Shown here piece by piece: positions 26,169 through 33,455 of a DNA stretch of 64,000 nucleotides. Under the pieces are notes generated by a model. That model searched no databases and was not told the DNA's origin. It worked only from the letters and a program-made list of their open reading frames with translations. This DNA is from Pyrinomonadaceae bacterium (lineage in GTDB: Bacteria > Acidobacteriota > Blastocatellia > Pyrinomonadales > Pyrinomonadaceae): contig JAIBCB010000001.1 in assembly GCA_019694355.1 (NCBI GenBank), positions 649,001 to 713,000 of the forward strand, read 5' to 3'. The translations under genes were made by a program, and so were the position numbers. The first letter of the stretch is position 1. Every line of letters starts with the position of its first letter.

Positions 26169-27440
26169 TCATCTCAACATTTTGCGCACATCTTTTAAGT
26201 CTCCGTCATTCGGTGCCGGCTTTAGGCCGAGGATCTTGCACATAATGTTATAGACCTCGATATTCGCAAAAGGTTCGGCAACATATCCGCGTTTGAACGC
26301 CGGCCCGTGAGCGATAAATAGAGCGCCCATCTCCTGATAACGGTTATCGTAGCCGTGTCCGCCCCGCGGCTGTTCAAGGTCGGCCATATCCTTTGTCGAG
26401 TTGGCATATCTCGCGTGGGTCGTAACGACATGTCCGATCTCGGTCGAGCACACTATCGGTGCGATGCGCTCTCCGTCGTTGTAATGCAGCCGTTCGGGAA
26501 GTTCGCCCTTCTTCCAGCAGGTGGCGAACGGCATTTTCTTTAGCTGCGCGTAAACATAATCGAGCTTGCCTTCCTTCGGGAAGATCTGATTGATCTCGTT
26601 CGTATAAAGTATGCGGTCGGTATCGTTCTTGATGTCGATAAAATCGTCGATGAAGGCGACCTTACGAAGATCTACTGCGGCCATTCCGTGATCGGAGACG
26701 ACGATAATGTTCACCTTGTCGGCAATTCCTCGTCTTGCGAGGCCCCGCACGAGACGGGCGATGTAGTCATCGTCGTTGAGAGCGGCATAACGAGTCTCTT
26801 CGGCGTCCGGACCGAATTCGTGCCCCGCGTCATCCGTGTCGGAGAAGTACATCGTAATGATCGTCGGCCTTTCTTTGACAGGAAGATCGAGCCAGGAGAG
26901 GACGCCGTCCACGCGCATCTGCGGCGGAACCTTACCATTGTAGGATCTCCAATATTTAGGGTGCACTCCCATGACCGGCGCTTCGGAGCCGACATAAAAA
27001 TAAGAAGCGGCGATCTGCCCCTGTTTCTGTGCGGTCACCCATATCGGTTCGCCGAGCCACCAACGCCCGTCCTGCACCTTCGTACGGTCGCCGATCGTGA
27101 ACGTCGTGCCGAAGCCCCAGACATTATTATCAACAATGCCGTGATGTTCGGGATAAAGGCCGGTCGCGATCGTGTAATGGTTCGGGAAGGTCTTGGTCGG
27201 GAACGACGGGATCATCCATTTCGCCCGAACGCCCATGCGTGCGAGCTGCTTCAACTCCGGCGTGTCGAACTTGTCGACATAGTCGTACCGAAAGCCGTCT
27301 AGCGAGATCAAGATGACCGTCGGCTTGAGGTCTCGGATACGTTTTTGCGCAAACGCACCGGAAACCAACACCCCGATCACCAACAGCAACACCGCGATCT
27401 TTGGGCGGCAGGCCAAATATCTCATCGAAATATTCCTCAT
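26169..27440 (-). CDS. Secreted type I phosphodiesterase/nucleotide pyrophosphatase (alkaline phosphatase superfamily)
   Basis: A 423-residue exported enzyme with a signal peptide ending near AFA-Q at residue 32. Metal and catalytic residues follow the ENPP pattern: ISLDGFRYDY near residue 45, the nucleophilic Thr in PTKTFPNHY near residue 82, MYFSDTDDAGHEFG near residue 197, VVSDHGM near residue 248 and the late His in RGGHGYDN near residue 360. It should hydrolyse nucleotide or phospho-diester substrates in the periplasm. The start at 27440 could be replaced by the ATG 5 codons later. Confidence 0.88.
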   Translation of the reverse strand: MRNISMRYLACRPKIAVLLLVIGVLVSGAFAQKRIRDLKPTVILISLDGFRYDYVDKFDTPELKQLARMGVRAKWMIPSFPTKTFPNHYTIATGLYPEHHGIVDNNVWGFGTTFTIGDRTKVQDGRWWLGEPIWVTAQKQGQIAASYFYVGSEAPVMGVHPKYWRSYNGKVPPQMRVDGVLSWLDLPVKERPTIITMYFSDTDDAGHEFGPDAEETRYAALNDDDYIARLVRGLARRGIADKVNIIVVSDHGMAAVDLRKVAFIDDFIDIKNDTDRILYTNEINQIFPKEGKLDYVYAQLKKMPFATCWKKGELPERLHYNDGERIAPIVCSTEIGHVVTTHARYANSTKDMADLEQPRGGHGYDNRYQEMGALFIAHGPAFKRGYVAEPFANIEVYNIMCKILGLKPAPNDGDLKDVRKMLR

Positions 27441-27562
27441 TGTTTGAAATTCAAGAGAATGATAACCGAATCAGACCGCAAAGCGGAAACTGCTGACGGC
27501 AGATTCACTTCTGCCTCGTTGTACTGCCTCAGAGAATCATCTTTCAGCCTCGATGGATATAT

Positions 27563-27814
27563 TTAGTAGAGGAGTGCCCTGACGACCACATAGACGAAAG
27601 TGGCAACGCCGAAGGACATAAGCAGGATTCCACCAATCAGCGCGTCAGCCCTCTTTTTGCCCGGTGGATAAAGAAAATCGTAAAGTCGGCTATCGATCCG
27701 GTCAGTGTCTTCTTTCCAAGTAGGCAGCGTCTTTCCATACCTGATCGTAAAGAAGCCAACTATCACCATAAGAATCGATATGAGGAAGGTCAAAAACATC
27801 AGAAGTATGGTCAT
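27563..27814 (-). CDS. Small two-span membrane protein
   Basis: An 83-residue protein with hydrophobic spans at about residues 2-22 and 58-80, joined by a charged loop containing LYDFLYPPGKKRADAL. It is 14 bases after the next gene upstream on the same strand, and the two form a small pair in the outermost module of the asnS-linked region. No family is recognised. Confidence 0.6.
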   Translation of the reverse strand: MTILLMFLTFLISILMVIVGFFTIRYGKTLPTWKEDTDRIDSRLYDFLYPPGKKRADALIGGILLMSFGVATFVYVVVRALLY

Positions 27815-27828
27815 TCTAGTTCGACGTC

Positions 27829-28089
27829 CTATCTACCCATCAAGTTATTGATGCCGTACCAGGGAAGCACAAGAACACCGATTCCGCCAACGACGACGCA
27901 CCACCAAGCTAGGCCCGATCCGCTGAGTTTCTTTCCCGATCTTGAAATCTGGATAAAAGCCTTGATCCCGATCGCTAACGCTATAAGAGAGCCGATTCCG
28001 CCTAGCCACACTATCGAGAATGCGAAGCCAGTGGTCAACGACCTAGAAAGTCGTATTTGTTCATCCAGCAATGCCTTCTCTTCGTCCAT
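27829..28089 (-). CDS. Small two-span membrane protein
   Basis: An 86-residue protein with spans at about residues 22-45 and 60-80. Its ATG lies only 3 bases after the TAG that ends a diverged copy of the asnS 3' end (28093-28172), so the gene sits exactly where an asnS-linked downstream gene would start. Function unknown. Confidence 0.6.
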   Translation of the reverse strand: MDEEKALLDEQIRLSRSLTTGFAFSIVWLGGIGSLIALAIGIKAFIQISRSGKKLSGSGLAWWCVVVGGIGVLVLPWYGINNLMGR

Positions 28090-28092
28090 TGG

Positions 28093-28172
28093 CTATGGCT
28101 TCAGCCTAAACAACATTCGGGGGAATGGAAATGTTTCGCGGACGCGTGTTCGATGCCGTCTATCCATGCGGT
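28093..28172 (-). repeat. Diverged third copy of the asnS 3' end (copy C)
   Basis: This 80-base stretch matches the last 26 codons of asnS at the protein level: TAWIDGIEH, then after a 2-base insertion VRETFPFPRMLFRLKP and a stop. The true asnS reads [25 protein letters not shown]. Most changes are silent or conservative, which suggests it served as a working asnS end in another lineage before arriving here. Confidence 0.8.
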
Positions 28173-28180
28173 GGTTCATT

Positions 28181-28273
28181 TCAAACGTCGATCTCCGAAG
28201 GCTTCAGGATCACGACCTTGCCGTCACGTTTTCCTGCTCCATTCGGCCCGGCGATGACAATGACGTTCGGCAT
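28181..28273 (-). pseudogene. Remnant of a zeta-toxin-like P-loop kinase
   Basis: A 30-codon frame begins MPNVIVIAGPNGAGK, the N-terminal Walker A segment typical of zeta-toxin/AAA proteins, but breaks off at the Gly-Lys; the next residues are RDGKVVILKPSEIDV and then a stop. The catalytic body is missing, most simply by an internal deletion. The start is 4 bases after the stop of the preceding lipoprotein-like gene. Confidence 0.6.
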
Positions 28274-28276
28274 AGT

Positions 28277-28732
28277 TTACCGCGGGCGGTTGTACAACAT
28301 TCCCCCAGGTGGAGCCTTTTCATCAATTATGCCACTCCGAAGTCGGATGTTTATTTCCCGATTGTCTACAGTTACGGGACTTTGAACAATTGGTTCGCTT
28401 TTGGCTTCAAGGAACTCAACGTAAAGAGTCTCAGCGTCATACCAACGAAGATTCACGCCGTATGCTTGCTCGTTACGTACAGCACCGTATATCGATGCGG
28501 ACTTGACACCAGAATCATATACCCCACCTTCCGGCACCAAGAAGACTTCATATCCAAAGGAGGTCGTTGCACCGCCATTAGTTTCAACCAAGACCGCATC
28601 TACATTACCGCCCGGTGATGTTATACGTGCGACCTCATCTCTACTAAGTTCCCCAGCAATACTAAAACAGCCAGCGTTGATTACGACAACAGCGCATATC
28701 AACCAGATCCTACCGATATGATTAGCATTCAT
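28277..28732 (-). CDS. Putative lipoprotein in the asnS hotspot
   Basis: A 151-residue protein with an N-terminal hydrophobic segment ending in VINAGC, a slightly atypical lipobox at residue 22. The mature part looks beta-rich and ends with a Pro/Gly tail. The ATG begins 1 base after the TAA stop that closes asnS copy B, and its AT bases belong to the repeated core. Codon use is more AT-rich than in the flanking housekeeping genes. Function unknown. Confidence 0.6.
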   Translation of the reverse strand: MNANHIGRIWLICAVVVINAGCFSIAGELSRDEVARITSPGGNVDAVLVETNGGATTSFGYEVFLVPEGGVYDSGVKSASIYGAVRNEQAYGVNLRWYDAETLYVEFLEAKSEPIVQSPVTVDNREINIRLRSGIIDEKAPPGGMLYNRPR

Positions 28733-28780
28733 ATTACGGCTTTAAGCGATAGAGCATTCTCGGAAACCGAATTGTCTCGC
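28731..28780 (-). repeat. Second copy of the asnS 3' end (copy B)
   Basis: Fifty bases match the true asnS end (29485-29534) at 46 positions, covering the last 15 codons, the stop and 3 further bases. The match stops sharply on both sides. In frame it reads [14 protein letters not shown] then stop. Together with copy A it brackets the VapBC pair in direct orientation. Confidence 0.9.
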
Positions 28781-28797
28781 AATCGAAGCAGCACGTG

Positions 28798-29193
28798 TTA
28801 CCAACACACCTGAACTAGATTCGACTCGGTAATAGCAACGTCTTTCGTGATCAGCGGCAGATCCAATTCCGCGGCGGCAGCGACGATGATGTTGTCAAAC
28901 GGGTCGCGGTGCACACCGTAGCCGGTTGCTCGATGAATTTGGTCGATCGTTAAGGGAGATAGCTCAATTCCGTCTATCGACAGAACGTCTTCGGCCCACT
29001 GGTCAAAACGTCTGGCCAATCGCACGCGGCCAAGTTTTTCAAGGATCGCAATTTCCAAAAAAACAACAGCCGGAATGTAAACAAGGGTCTCGGCCGTTTT
29101 TGTCTTTGCAAATATGTCGCGAATCCGATCGGAAAGTTTGGAATTATCTCCGTTGATGTACCAAAGCAACGGATGGGTGTCGGTTACGAACAT
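28798..29193 (-). CDS. vapC: PIN-domain ribonuclease toxin (VapC-like)
   Basis: A 131-residue PIN-domain protein. Acidic metal-binding residues are in place: Asp in TDTHPLLWY near residue 5, Glu in VVFLEIAIL near residue 47, Asp in HRDPFDNIIVAAA near residues 96-100, and Asp in PLITKD near residue 118. VapC toxins cleave tRNA or rRNA and are held by their cognate antitoxin. Its ATG directly follows the stop of the antitoxin gene, and the pair fills the gap between asnS copies A and B. Confidence 0.85.
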   Translation of the reverse strand: MFVTDTHPLLWYINGDNSKLSDRIRDIFAKTKTAETLVYIPAVVFLEIAILEKLGRVRLARRFDQWAEDVLSIDGIELSPLTIDQIHRATGYGVHRDPFDNIIVAAAAELDLPLITKDVAITESNLVQVCW

Positions 29194-29436
29194 CTATTTG
29201 TTCAGTTCCTTGGCAGAACGTTCTATCGAATCCCTGAACATCTCAGAGATCTTAGCACTGCCTTCTTCAAGGTCACCGATGATCTCAGCACTTCCGACGA
29301 GCTCAAAAGACTCCGCATTATCTTCCGTTTCATCCAGAATGGTCACCAAAGCTCGGTGCCGCCGTCGCAGCGAAACCTTTTCTTTCAGAACGACCCGACC
29401 TACCGGATCGATTGTTGCTTCGACTGTCTCAAGCAT
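29194..29436 (-). CDS. vapB: VapB-like antitoxin
   Basis: An 80-residue protein with an N-terminal beta-rich segment (VEATIDPVGRVVLKE) of the sort found in AbrB-like or related DNA-binding antitoxins, and an acidic helical C-terminus for toxin binding. It lies 52 bases downstream of asnS, directly upstream of the toxin gene, with GGGGTGAG before the ATG. Both cofunction as a type II toxin-antitoxin pair. Confidence 0.75.
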   Translation of the reverse strand: MLETVEATIDPVGRVVLKEKVSLRRRHRALVTILDETEDNAESFELVGSAEIIGDLEEGSAKISEMFRDSIERSAKELNK

Positions 29437-29487
29437 ATTCTCACCCCGCTGTAATCTTACCGCTAATGAGGAATTTAACCAACGATA

Positions 29488-30798
29488 TTACGGCTTTAGG
29501 CGATACAGCATTCTCGGAAAGGGAATTGTCTCGCGGACGTGTTCGATGCCGGCCATCCAGGCGGTGCAGCGTTCGATGCCCATACCGAATCCTGCGTGCG
29601 GGACGCTGCCGTAACGCCGCAGGTCGAGGTACCATTCGAAGGCCTCGCGTGGAAGGTTGTGCGATTCGAGCTGAGCTTCGAGATATTCGAGCGAGGCGGC
29701 ACGTTCGCCGCCGCCGATGATCTCGCCGTAGCCTTCGGGAGCGAGCAGATCGATGCCGAGGGCGGTCTCCGGCCGGTCTTTGTCCACCTCGAAATAGAAT
29801 CCCTTGATCGCCGTCGGAAAATGGTGCACAAAGACGGGTTTGCCGTGGCGATTCGAAAGATACGTCTCGTCCGGAGCACCAAAGTCGCCGCCCCATTCGA
29901 AATCGTTCTCAAGCTCGCCGGCCGCGTGGCCTTCTTTGAGCATCTTGACGGCGTCATCGTAATGCAGACGCGGGAATGGTGCGGAGATGGCCTCGAGTTT
30001 CGTGATATCGCGTTCGAGCGTCTTGAGTTCTTCCTGTCTGTCGGTGAGAACCCGCTCGACGATCGCGAGGATGAGGCCTTCGCCGAGGTCCATCATATCC
30101 TCGTAGCTCGCATAAGCGACCTCGGGTTCGACCATCCAGAACTCCGTAAGGTGACGCCGCGTCTTTGATTTTTCTGCGCGGAACGTCGGGCCGAATGCGT
30201 ACGACCTTCCGAACGCGGCGGCGGTCGCTTCGTTGTAGAGTTGGCCGCTCTGGGTGAGATATGCCTTGTCGTCGCCGAAATAATCCACCTCGAAGAGCGT
30301 CGTCGTGCCTTCGCAGGCCGCAGGCGTAAAGATCGGCGTGTCGGCGAGCGTGAATCCGTTATCGTCGAAGAAATCGCGCGTCGCCTTGATGACCGTATGG
30401 CGAATTTTCAGGACGGCGTGCTGTTTTTTCGAGCGTATCCAAAGATGGCGGTTGTCCATCAGGAATTCGGTGCCGTGCTCTTTCGGAGTGATCGGGTAAT
30501 CGTGCGAATTCTGCACGATCTCGAGGCCGGTAACGTCGAGTTCGACGCCGATCGAGGATCGCGTATCTTCCTTGACGGTGCCCGTAACGATGATCGAGGA
30601 TTCTTGCCCGACGGAGTTGGCCGCCTCGAAAAGTTCTTCGCTGTTCGGGCGAAAAACGACGCACTGCACGATGCCGGTGCCGTCCCTCAACTGCAAAAAG
30701 ACGAGCTTGCCGCTCGAACGTTTGTTATAAAGCCAGCCCTTGAGCGTCACGCTTTCGCCGATGCGGCCCTTAAGTTCGTTGATGTAAGTTTGCGCCAT
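29488..30798 (-). CDS. asnS: Asparaginyl-tRNA synthetase
   Basis: A class IIb synthetase of 436 residues that charges tRNA-Asn. The N-terminal OB-fold (about residues 1-105) has [24 protein letters not shown]. Class II motif 2 lies near [21 protein letters not shown] at residues 208-228, and motif 3 in [13 protein letters not shown] near residue 405. Asp-type enzymes differ in the region around motif 2, so Asn specificity is favoured. Its last 50 bases (29485-29534) are repeated twice further downstream, marking an integration or recombination hotspot. Confidence 0.95.
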   Translation of the reverse strand: MAQTYINELKGRIGESVTLKGWLYNKRSSGKLVFLQLRDGTGIVQCVVFRPNSEELFEAANSVGQESSIIVTGTVKEDTRSSIGVELDVTGLEIVQNSHDYPITPKEHGTEFLMDNRHLWIRSKKQHAVLKIRHTVIKATRDFFDDNGFTLADTPIFTPAACEGTTTLFEVDYFGDDKAYLTQSGQLYNEATAAAFGRSYAFGPTFRAEKSKTRRHLTEFWMVEPEVAYASYEDMMDLGEGLILAIVERVLTDRQEELKTLERDITKLEAISAPFPRLHYDDAVKMLKEGHAAGELENDFEWGGDFGAPDETYLSNRHGKPVFVHHFPTAIKGFYFEVDKDRPETALGIDLLAPEGYGEIIGGGERAASLEYLEAQLESHNLPREAFEWYLDLRRYGSVPHAGFGMGIERCTAWMAGIEHVRETIPFPRMLYRLKP

Positions 30799-30899
30799 AA
30801 CGTATAAAGGGAAAGTTTAGCGATTCTCGCGAAAAAAAGAAAAAGGCCGCGTCGCGCACCTGTCAGAACCGCGAGCGATAGCGGCGTGTCCGTAACCCG

Positions 30900-30955
30900 C
30901 ACGTGAGTAAGGGCTCAGTACGGCTTCGATCAAACGTCGAGCCCTTACTAACGTG
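30900..30955. repeat. Long inverted repeat in the asnS-amgK intergenic region
   Basis: Seventeen-base arms CACGTGAGTAAGGGCTC and GAGCCCTTACTAACGTG pair with one mismatch around a 22-base loop. It resembles a REP/REPIN-type mobile palindrome rather than a terminator, since no T tract follows. No coding gene occupies this intergenic region (30799-31338). Confidence 0.7.
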
Positions 30956-30981
30956 CCGGCTACAGACACCGATGGCGGACA

Positions 30982-31044
30982 TTCGAAGAATTGTGTCGGT
31001 AATTCAAAGAATTCTCGCGGGCGTTCAAAGAATTGTGCCGACAA
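30982..31044. repeat. Three tandem 21-base repeats
   Basis: Three units start at 30982, 31003 and 31024, each beginning TTC(G/A)AAGAATT. Read on the minus strand they spell a seven-residue repeat of the form FFE-x-P-x-x inside a 75-codon frame that runs back to 30817. The frame may be an accident of the 21-base period. Three units are too few for a CRISPR array and there are no spacers. Confidence 0.6.
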
Positions 31045-31110
31045 TTCCCTGATCGCTCGCTGCGATTCGTTCCGATCTCTTCTTGATTCTTTGATCTTCG
31101 TTCGAGCTTA

Positions 31111-31244
31111 ACCACGCCGTTTACGGCGTGGTCTGCGTTCAGATAAATTCGCCGAGGGCGTTCACGCCGTTTTATTCAGAGTTAAAAGCCCGTGAACGGG
31201 CTAAAACAAATTTCCCGACGCCTACCACGCCATAAATGGCGTGG
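31111..31244. repeat. Cluster of REP-like palindromes
   Basis: Three short palindromes lie within 134 bases: ACCACGCCGT-TT-ACGGCGTGGT (31111-31132), AGCCCGT-GA-ACGGGCT (31187-31202) and CCACGCCAT-AA-ATGGCGTGG (31225-31244). The first and third are variants of one family. They look like passively mobilised REP elements; the only REP-type transposase in the window (48.7 kb) is flanked by different palindromes. Confidence 0.75.
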
Positions 31245-31338
31245 CCAAGCTAAAACAAAGAATCATCTTTTACTTTCGATCAGCTTAATCGAACGCCCGA
31301 CCGCACCGCGCTGTGGCAATTCCGAGACGGGAAGCGAA

Positions 31339-32349
31339 TTATTGTGATGCGGCGTCGATCTCGCGTCTCAGGATCGTGCAGAGTGTCGGGAATGTGCGGA
31401 GGTTGCCGGCCGAGCGTAGGACGATGCGGAACATCGGGACGATGAAGGGTATGAAATGAGTTTTGCCGCGGACGGCGGACTGATATGAGAACGTGCCGAC
31501 CGCCTTGAGGCAGCGTTGGAGCGTCTGAAGGCGAAATTCCGCCGCGAACTCGGCTTCGTCGATCCGCGGAAGCCCGAGCGCAACGCGAAGGTCGAGAAAA
31601 TACCGACGCTTCCCGGCAAGCCACTCGGTTGACGGCGGCTCAGTAATGCGATCGAGCAGGAAAGACACGAGATCGTAGGCGACAGAACCGATACGCGCGT
31701 CCTGATGGTCGATGATCCGCATCTTCTTCTCCCGGTCGATCATAAGATTCGCCGCGTGAAAGTCTCGATGACAAAGCACCGTCGCACGCGCGGCGAGTTC
31801 GCGTGCAAGGTAGGCGAATTCATCCGTCAGGCAGCGGTCTTCACTCTCGGAAAGCGGGCGGTTCGCATATGTTTCAAAATAATGCGTCTTGAAAAAGTCC
31901 AGCTCCCACAACAATTTCTCTTCGTCAAAGCTCAGACGCGACGCGATCGAGTCCGTCTCAAACGCAAGAGGCGTCGCGCGTTGGATGTGGACGATCAACG
32001 CGATGGCTTCATCGACGAGGCGAGCGGCGCGTTCCTCGCTCTGCGTGGTCAGATAGTCCCGCAGAACGACATCGCCGAGATCTTCCTGCACGATCACACC
32101 CAATTCGCCGTCAACCGCATACAATTCCGCGACAGGAAGGTCGGCTCGAAGGAATAACGCCGTCACATCGACGTAATTATGCTCTTCTTCGAGAAATGCT
32201 TCGGGATAGACGCACGCGACCGCCGACACATCGCCCCAGGTGATGCGGAAATATTCGCGCGTCGAAGCGTCGGCAGAAAGTGCCTCGATCTCGCTCTGAA
32301 TTTCGTTCTTCGCGAGAAATGCGTTGAGTTTGTCGGCGAGTTTCGTCAT
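31339..32349 (-). CDS. amgK-like: Aminoglycoside-phosphotransferase-fold sugar kinase (AmgK-like)
   Basis: A 336-residue cytoplasmic kinase with SADASTREYFRI near residue 25 (glycine-rich-loop region of the family), the catalytic LCHRDFHAANLMID loop near residue 195 and the metal-binding IDHQDARIG near residue 214. Paired with a nucleotidyltransferase gene that ends 1 base before it, it resembles the AmgK-MurU cell-wall recycling pair, which phosphorylates the anomeric position of MurNAc/GlcNAc and makes UDP-MurNAc. The substrate is inferred from the pairing. Confidence 0.75.
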   Translation of the reverse strand: MTKLADKLNAFLAKNEIQSEIEALSADASTREYFRITWGDVSAVACVYPEAFLEEEHNYVDVTALFLRADLPVAELYAVDGELGVIVQEDLGDVVLRDYLTTQSEERAARLVDEAIALIVHIQRATPLAFETDSIASRLSFDEEKLLWELDFFKTHYFETYANRPLSESEDRCLTDEFAYLARELAARATVLCHRDFHAANLMIDREKKMRIIDHQDARIGSVAYDLVSFLLDRITEPPSTEWLAGKRRYFLDLRVALGLPRIDEAEFAAEFRLQTLQRCLKAVGTFSYQSAVRGKTHFIPFIVPMFRIVLRSAGNLRTFPTLCTILRREIDAASQ

Positions 32350-33327
32350 CTAGTCGATCGGGACAATGTAGTTGTCTTCTTGAAAGTAACCCTTTTGAGC
32401 CTTCGGCGGCTCCTCTTTGCAGCTTCTCATAACATCGGCACGCACGACGACCGAGTTCTCGATCTTTGCACCCGACGCGATCCGAACGCCGTCGGCAAGC
32501 ACCGAACGTCGGACGAACGCACCGCCTTCGACGCTGACGCGATCCCACAAGATCGAGTCCTGAACTTTGGCATCGGCGGCCAGCACACAGCCTTCGCCGG
32601 AGACGATTCCGCCTTCGCTGCCCGACATCGCAAGACTGATGTCGAGATAACGCCGAAGCGTCGAGATCTCGTACCAGCGGGCGTCGGTCACGAACGCGTT
32701 GATCCGCTCGCCTTGCTCCAAGGCAGGCCGATAAAATATCGGAACGATGTCCGAATAGACACCGCGAGGTATCCGATCAAAAACGCGGGGCTCGAGTATT
32801 TGAATGCCGGTGAACATCAGCGGAATTTCGCCGGCCTTCGGCTGAACATTCGCGAGCTCGCTAAAACCTGTAACGCTGCCGCCGCTTGTTTCGACGGTCG
32901 TAAACTTCTCATTTGCCGCATTCGGCCGCAAGACCATCGTTGCGACCGCGCCGCTTTCTTTATGCGCCTCGATCGCGGCCGCAATATCGATGTCCGTTAT
33001 GATCTTTCCGTTGATAACGACGAACGTGTCGTCCTCAAGCAGTTCGCGCGCGTTGTCGAGAGCACCTGCCGTCCCCAGAATGTCGGGTTCTTCGACCGAG
33101 TATTGAATATTTACGCCGAACGCCGAGCCGTCACCTAGCGCATTCTTCACAGAATCAGGCTGGTGATGCAGGTTGACGACGACATCGTCGATGCCGAACC
33201 GCGAAAGGTATTCTGCAACATAGCCAACGACCGGCTTACCCAAAAAAGGGATCGCCGGCTTTGTTCGGTCGATAGTTAATGGAAAAAGCCGTGTGCCGAA
33301 GCCCGCGGCGAGGATCATCGCTTTCAT
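32350..33327 (-). CDS. murU-like: Sugar-1-phosphate nucleotidyltransferase (MurU-like)
   Basis: A 325-residue enzyme with the nucleotide-binding AAGFGTRLFPLT near residue 7, the EPDILGTAGAL substrate loop near residue 80 and the metal Asp in FVVINGKIITDID near residue 105, where Gly-Lys replaces the commoner Gly-Asp. The catalytic domain ends near residue 230; the last 80 residues form a left-handed beta-helix-like tail that the short MurU proteins lack. It is followed directly by the AmgK-like kinase. Confidence 0.75.
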   Translation of the reverse strand: MKAMILAAGFGTRLFPLTIDRTKPAIPFLGKPVVGYVAEYLSRFGIDDVVVNLHHQPDSVKNALGDGSAFGVNIQYSVEEPDILGTAGALDNARELLEDDTFVVINGKIITDIDIAAAIEAHKESGAVATMVLRPNAANEKFTTVETSGGSVTGFSELANVQPKAGEIPLMFTGIQILEPRVFDRIPRGVYSDIVPIFYRPALEQGERINAFVTDARWYEISTLRRYLDISLAMSGSEGGIVSGEGCVLAADAKVQDSILWDRVSVEGGAFVRRSVLADGVRIASGAKIENSVVVRADVMRSCKEEPPKAQKGYFQEDNYIVPID

Positions 33328-33455
33328 CCAGTTCTCGTCTAGTTGGAAATGATTTTAGCTCATTCGCGGAACGGTACGAAAATGGACGGGCCGCTTTTAT
33401 TGTGACACCGACAGTGTATAGTTTAATCACCCGTGGCCGCACGGGCCGCTTCTAA

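Noticed and set aside
30982-31044. Possible CRISPR repeats
   Set aside because: Three directly abutting 21-base units without spacers, no cas genes in the window.
32179-33138. 319-codon frame antisense to the MurU-like gene
   Set aside because: The minus strand has catalytic motifs of a nucleotidyltransferase; this frame has none.
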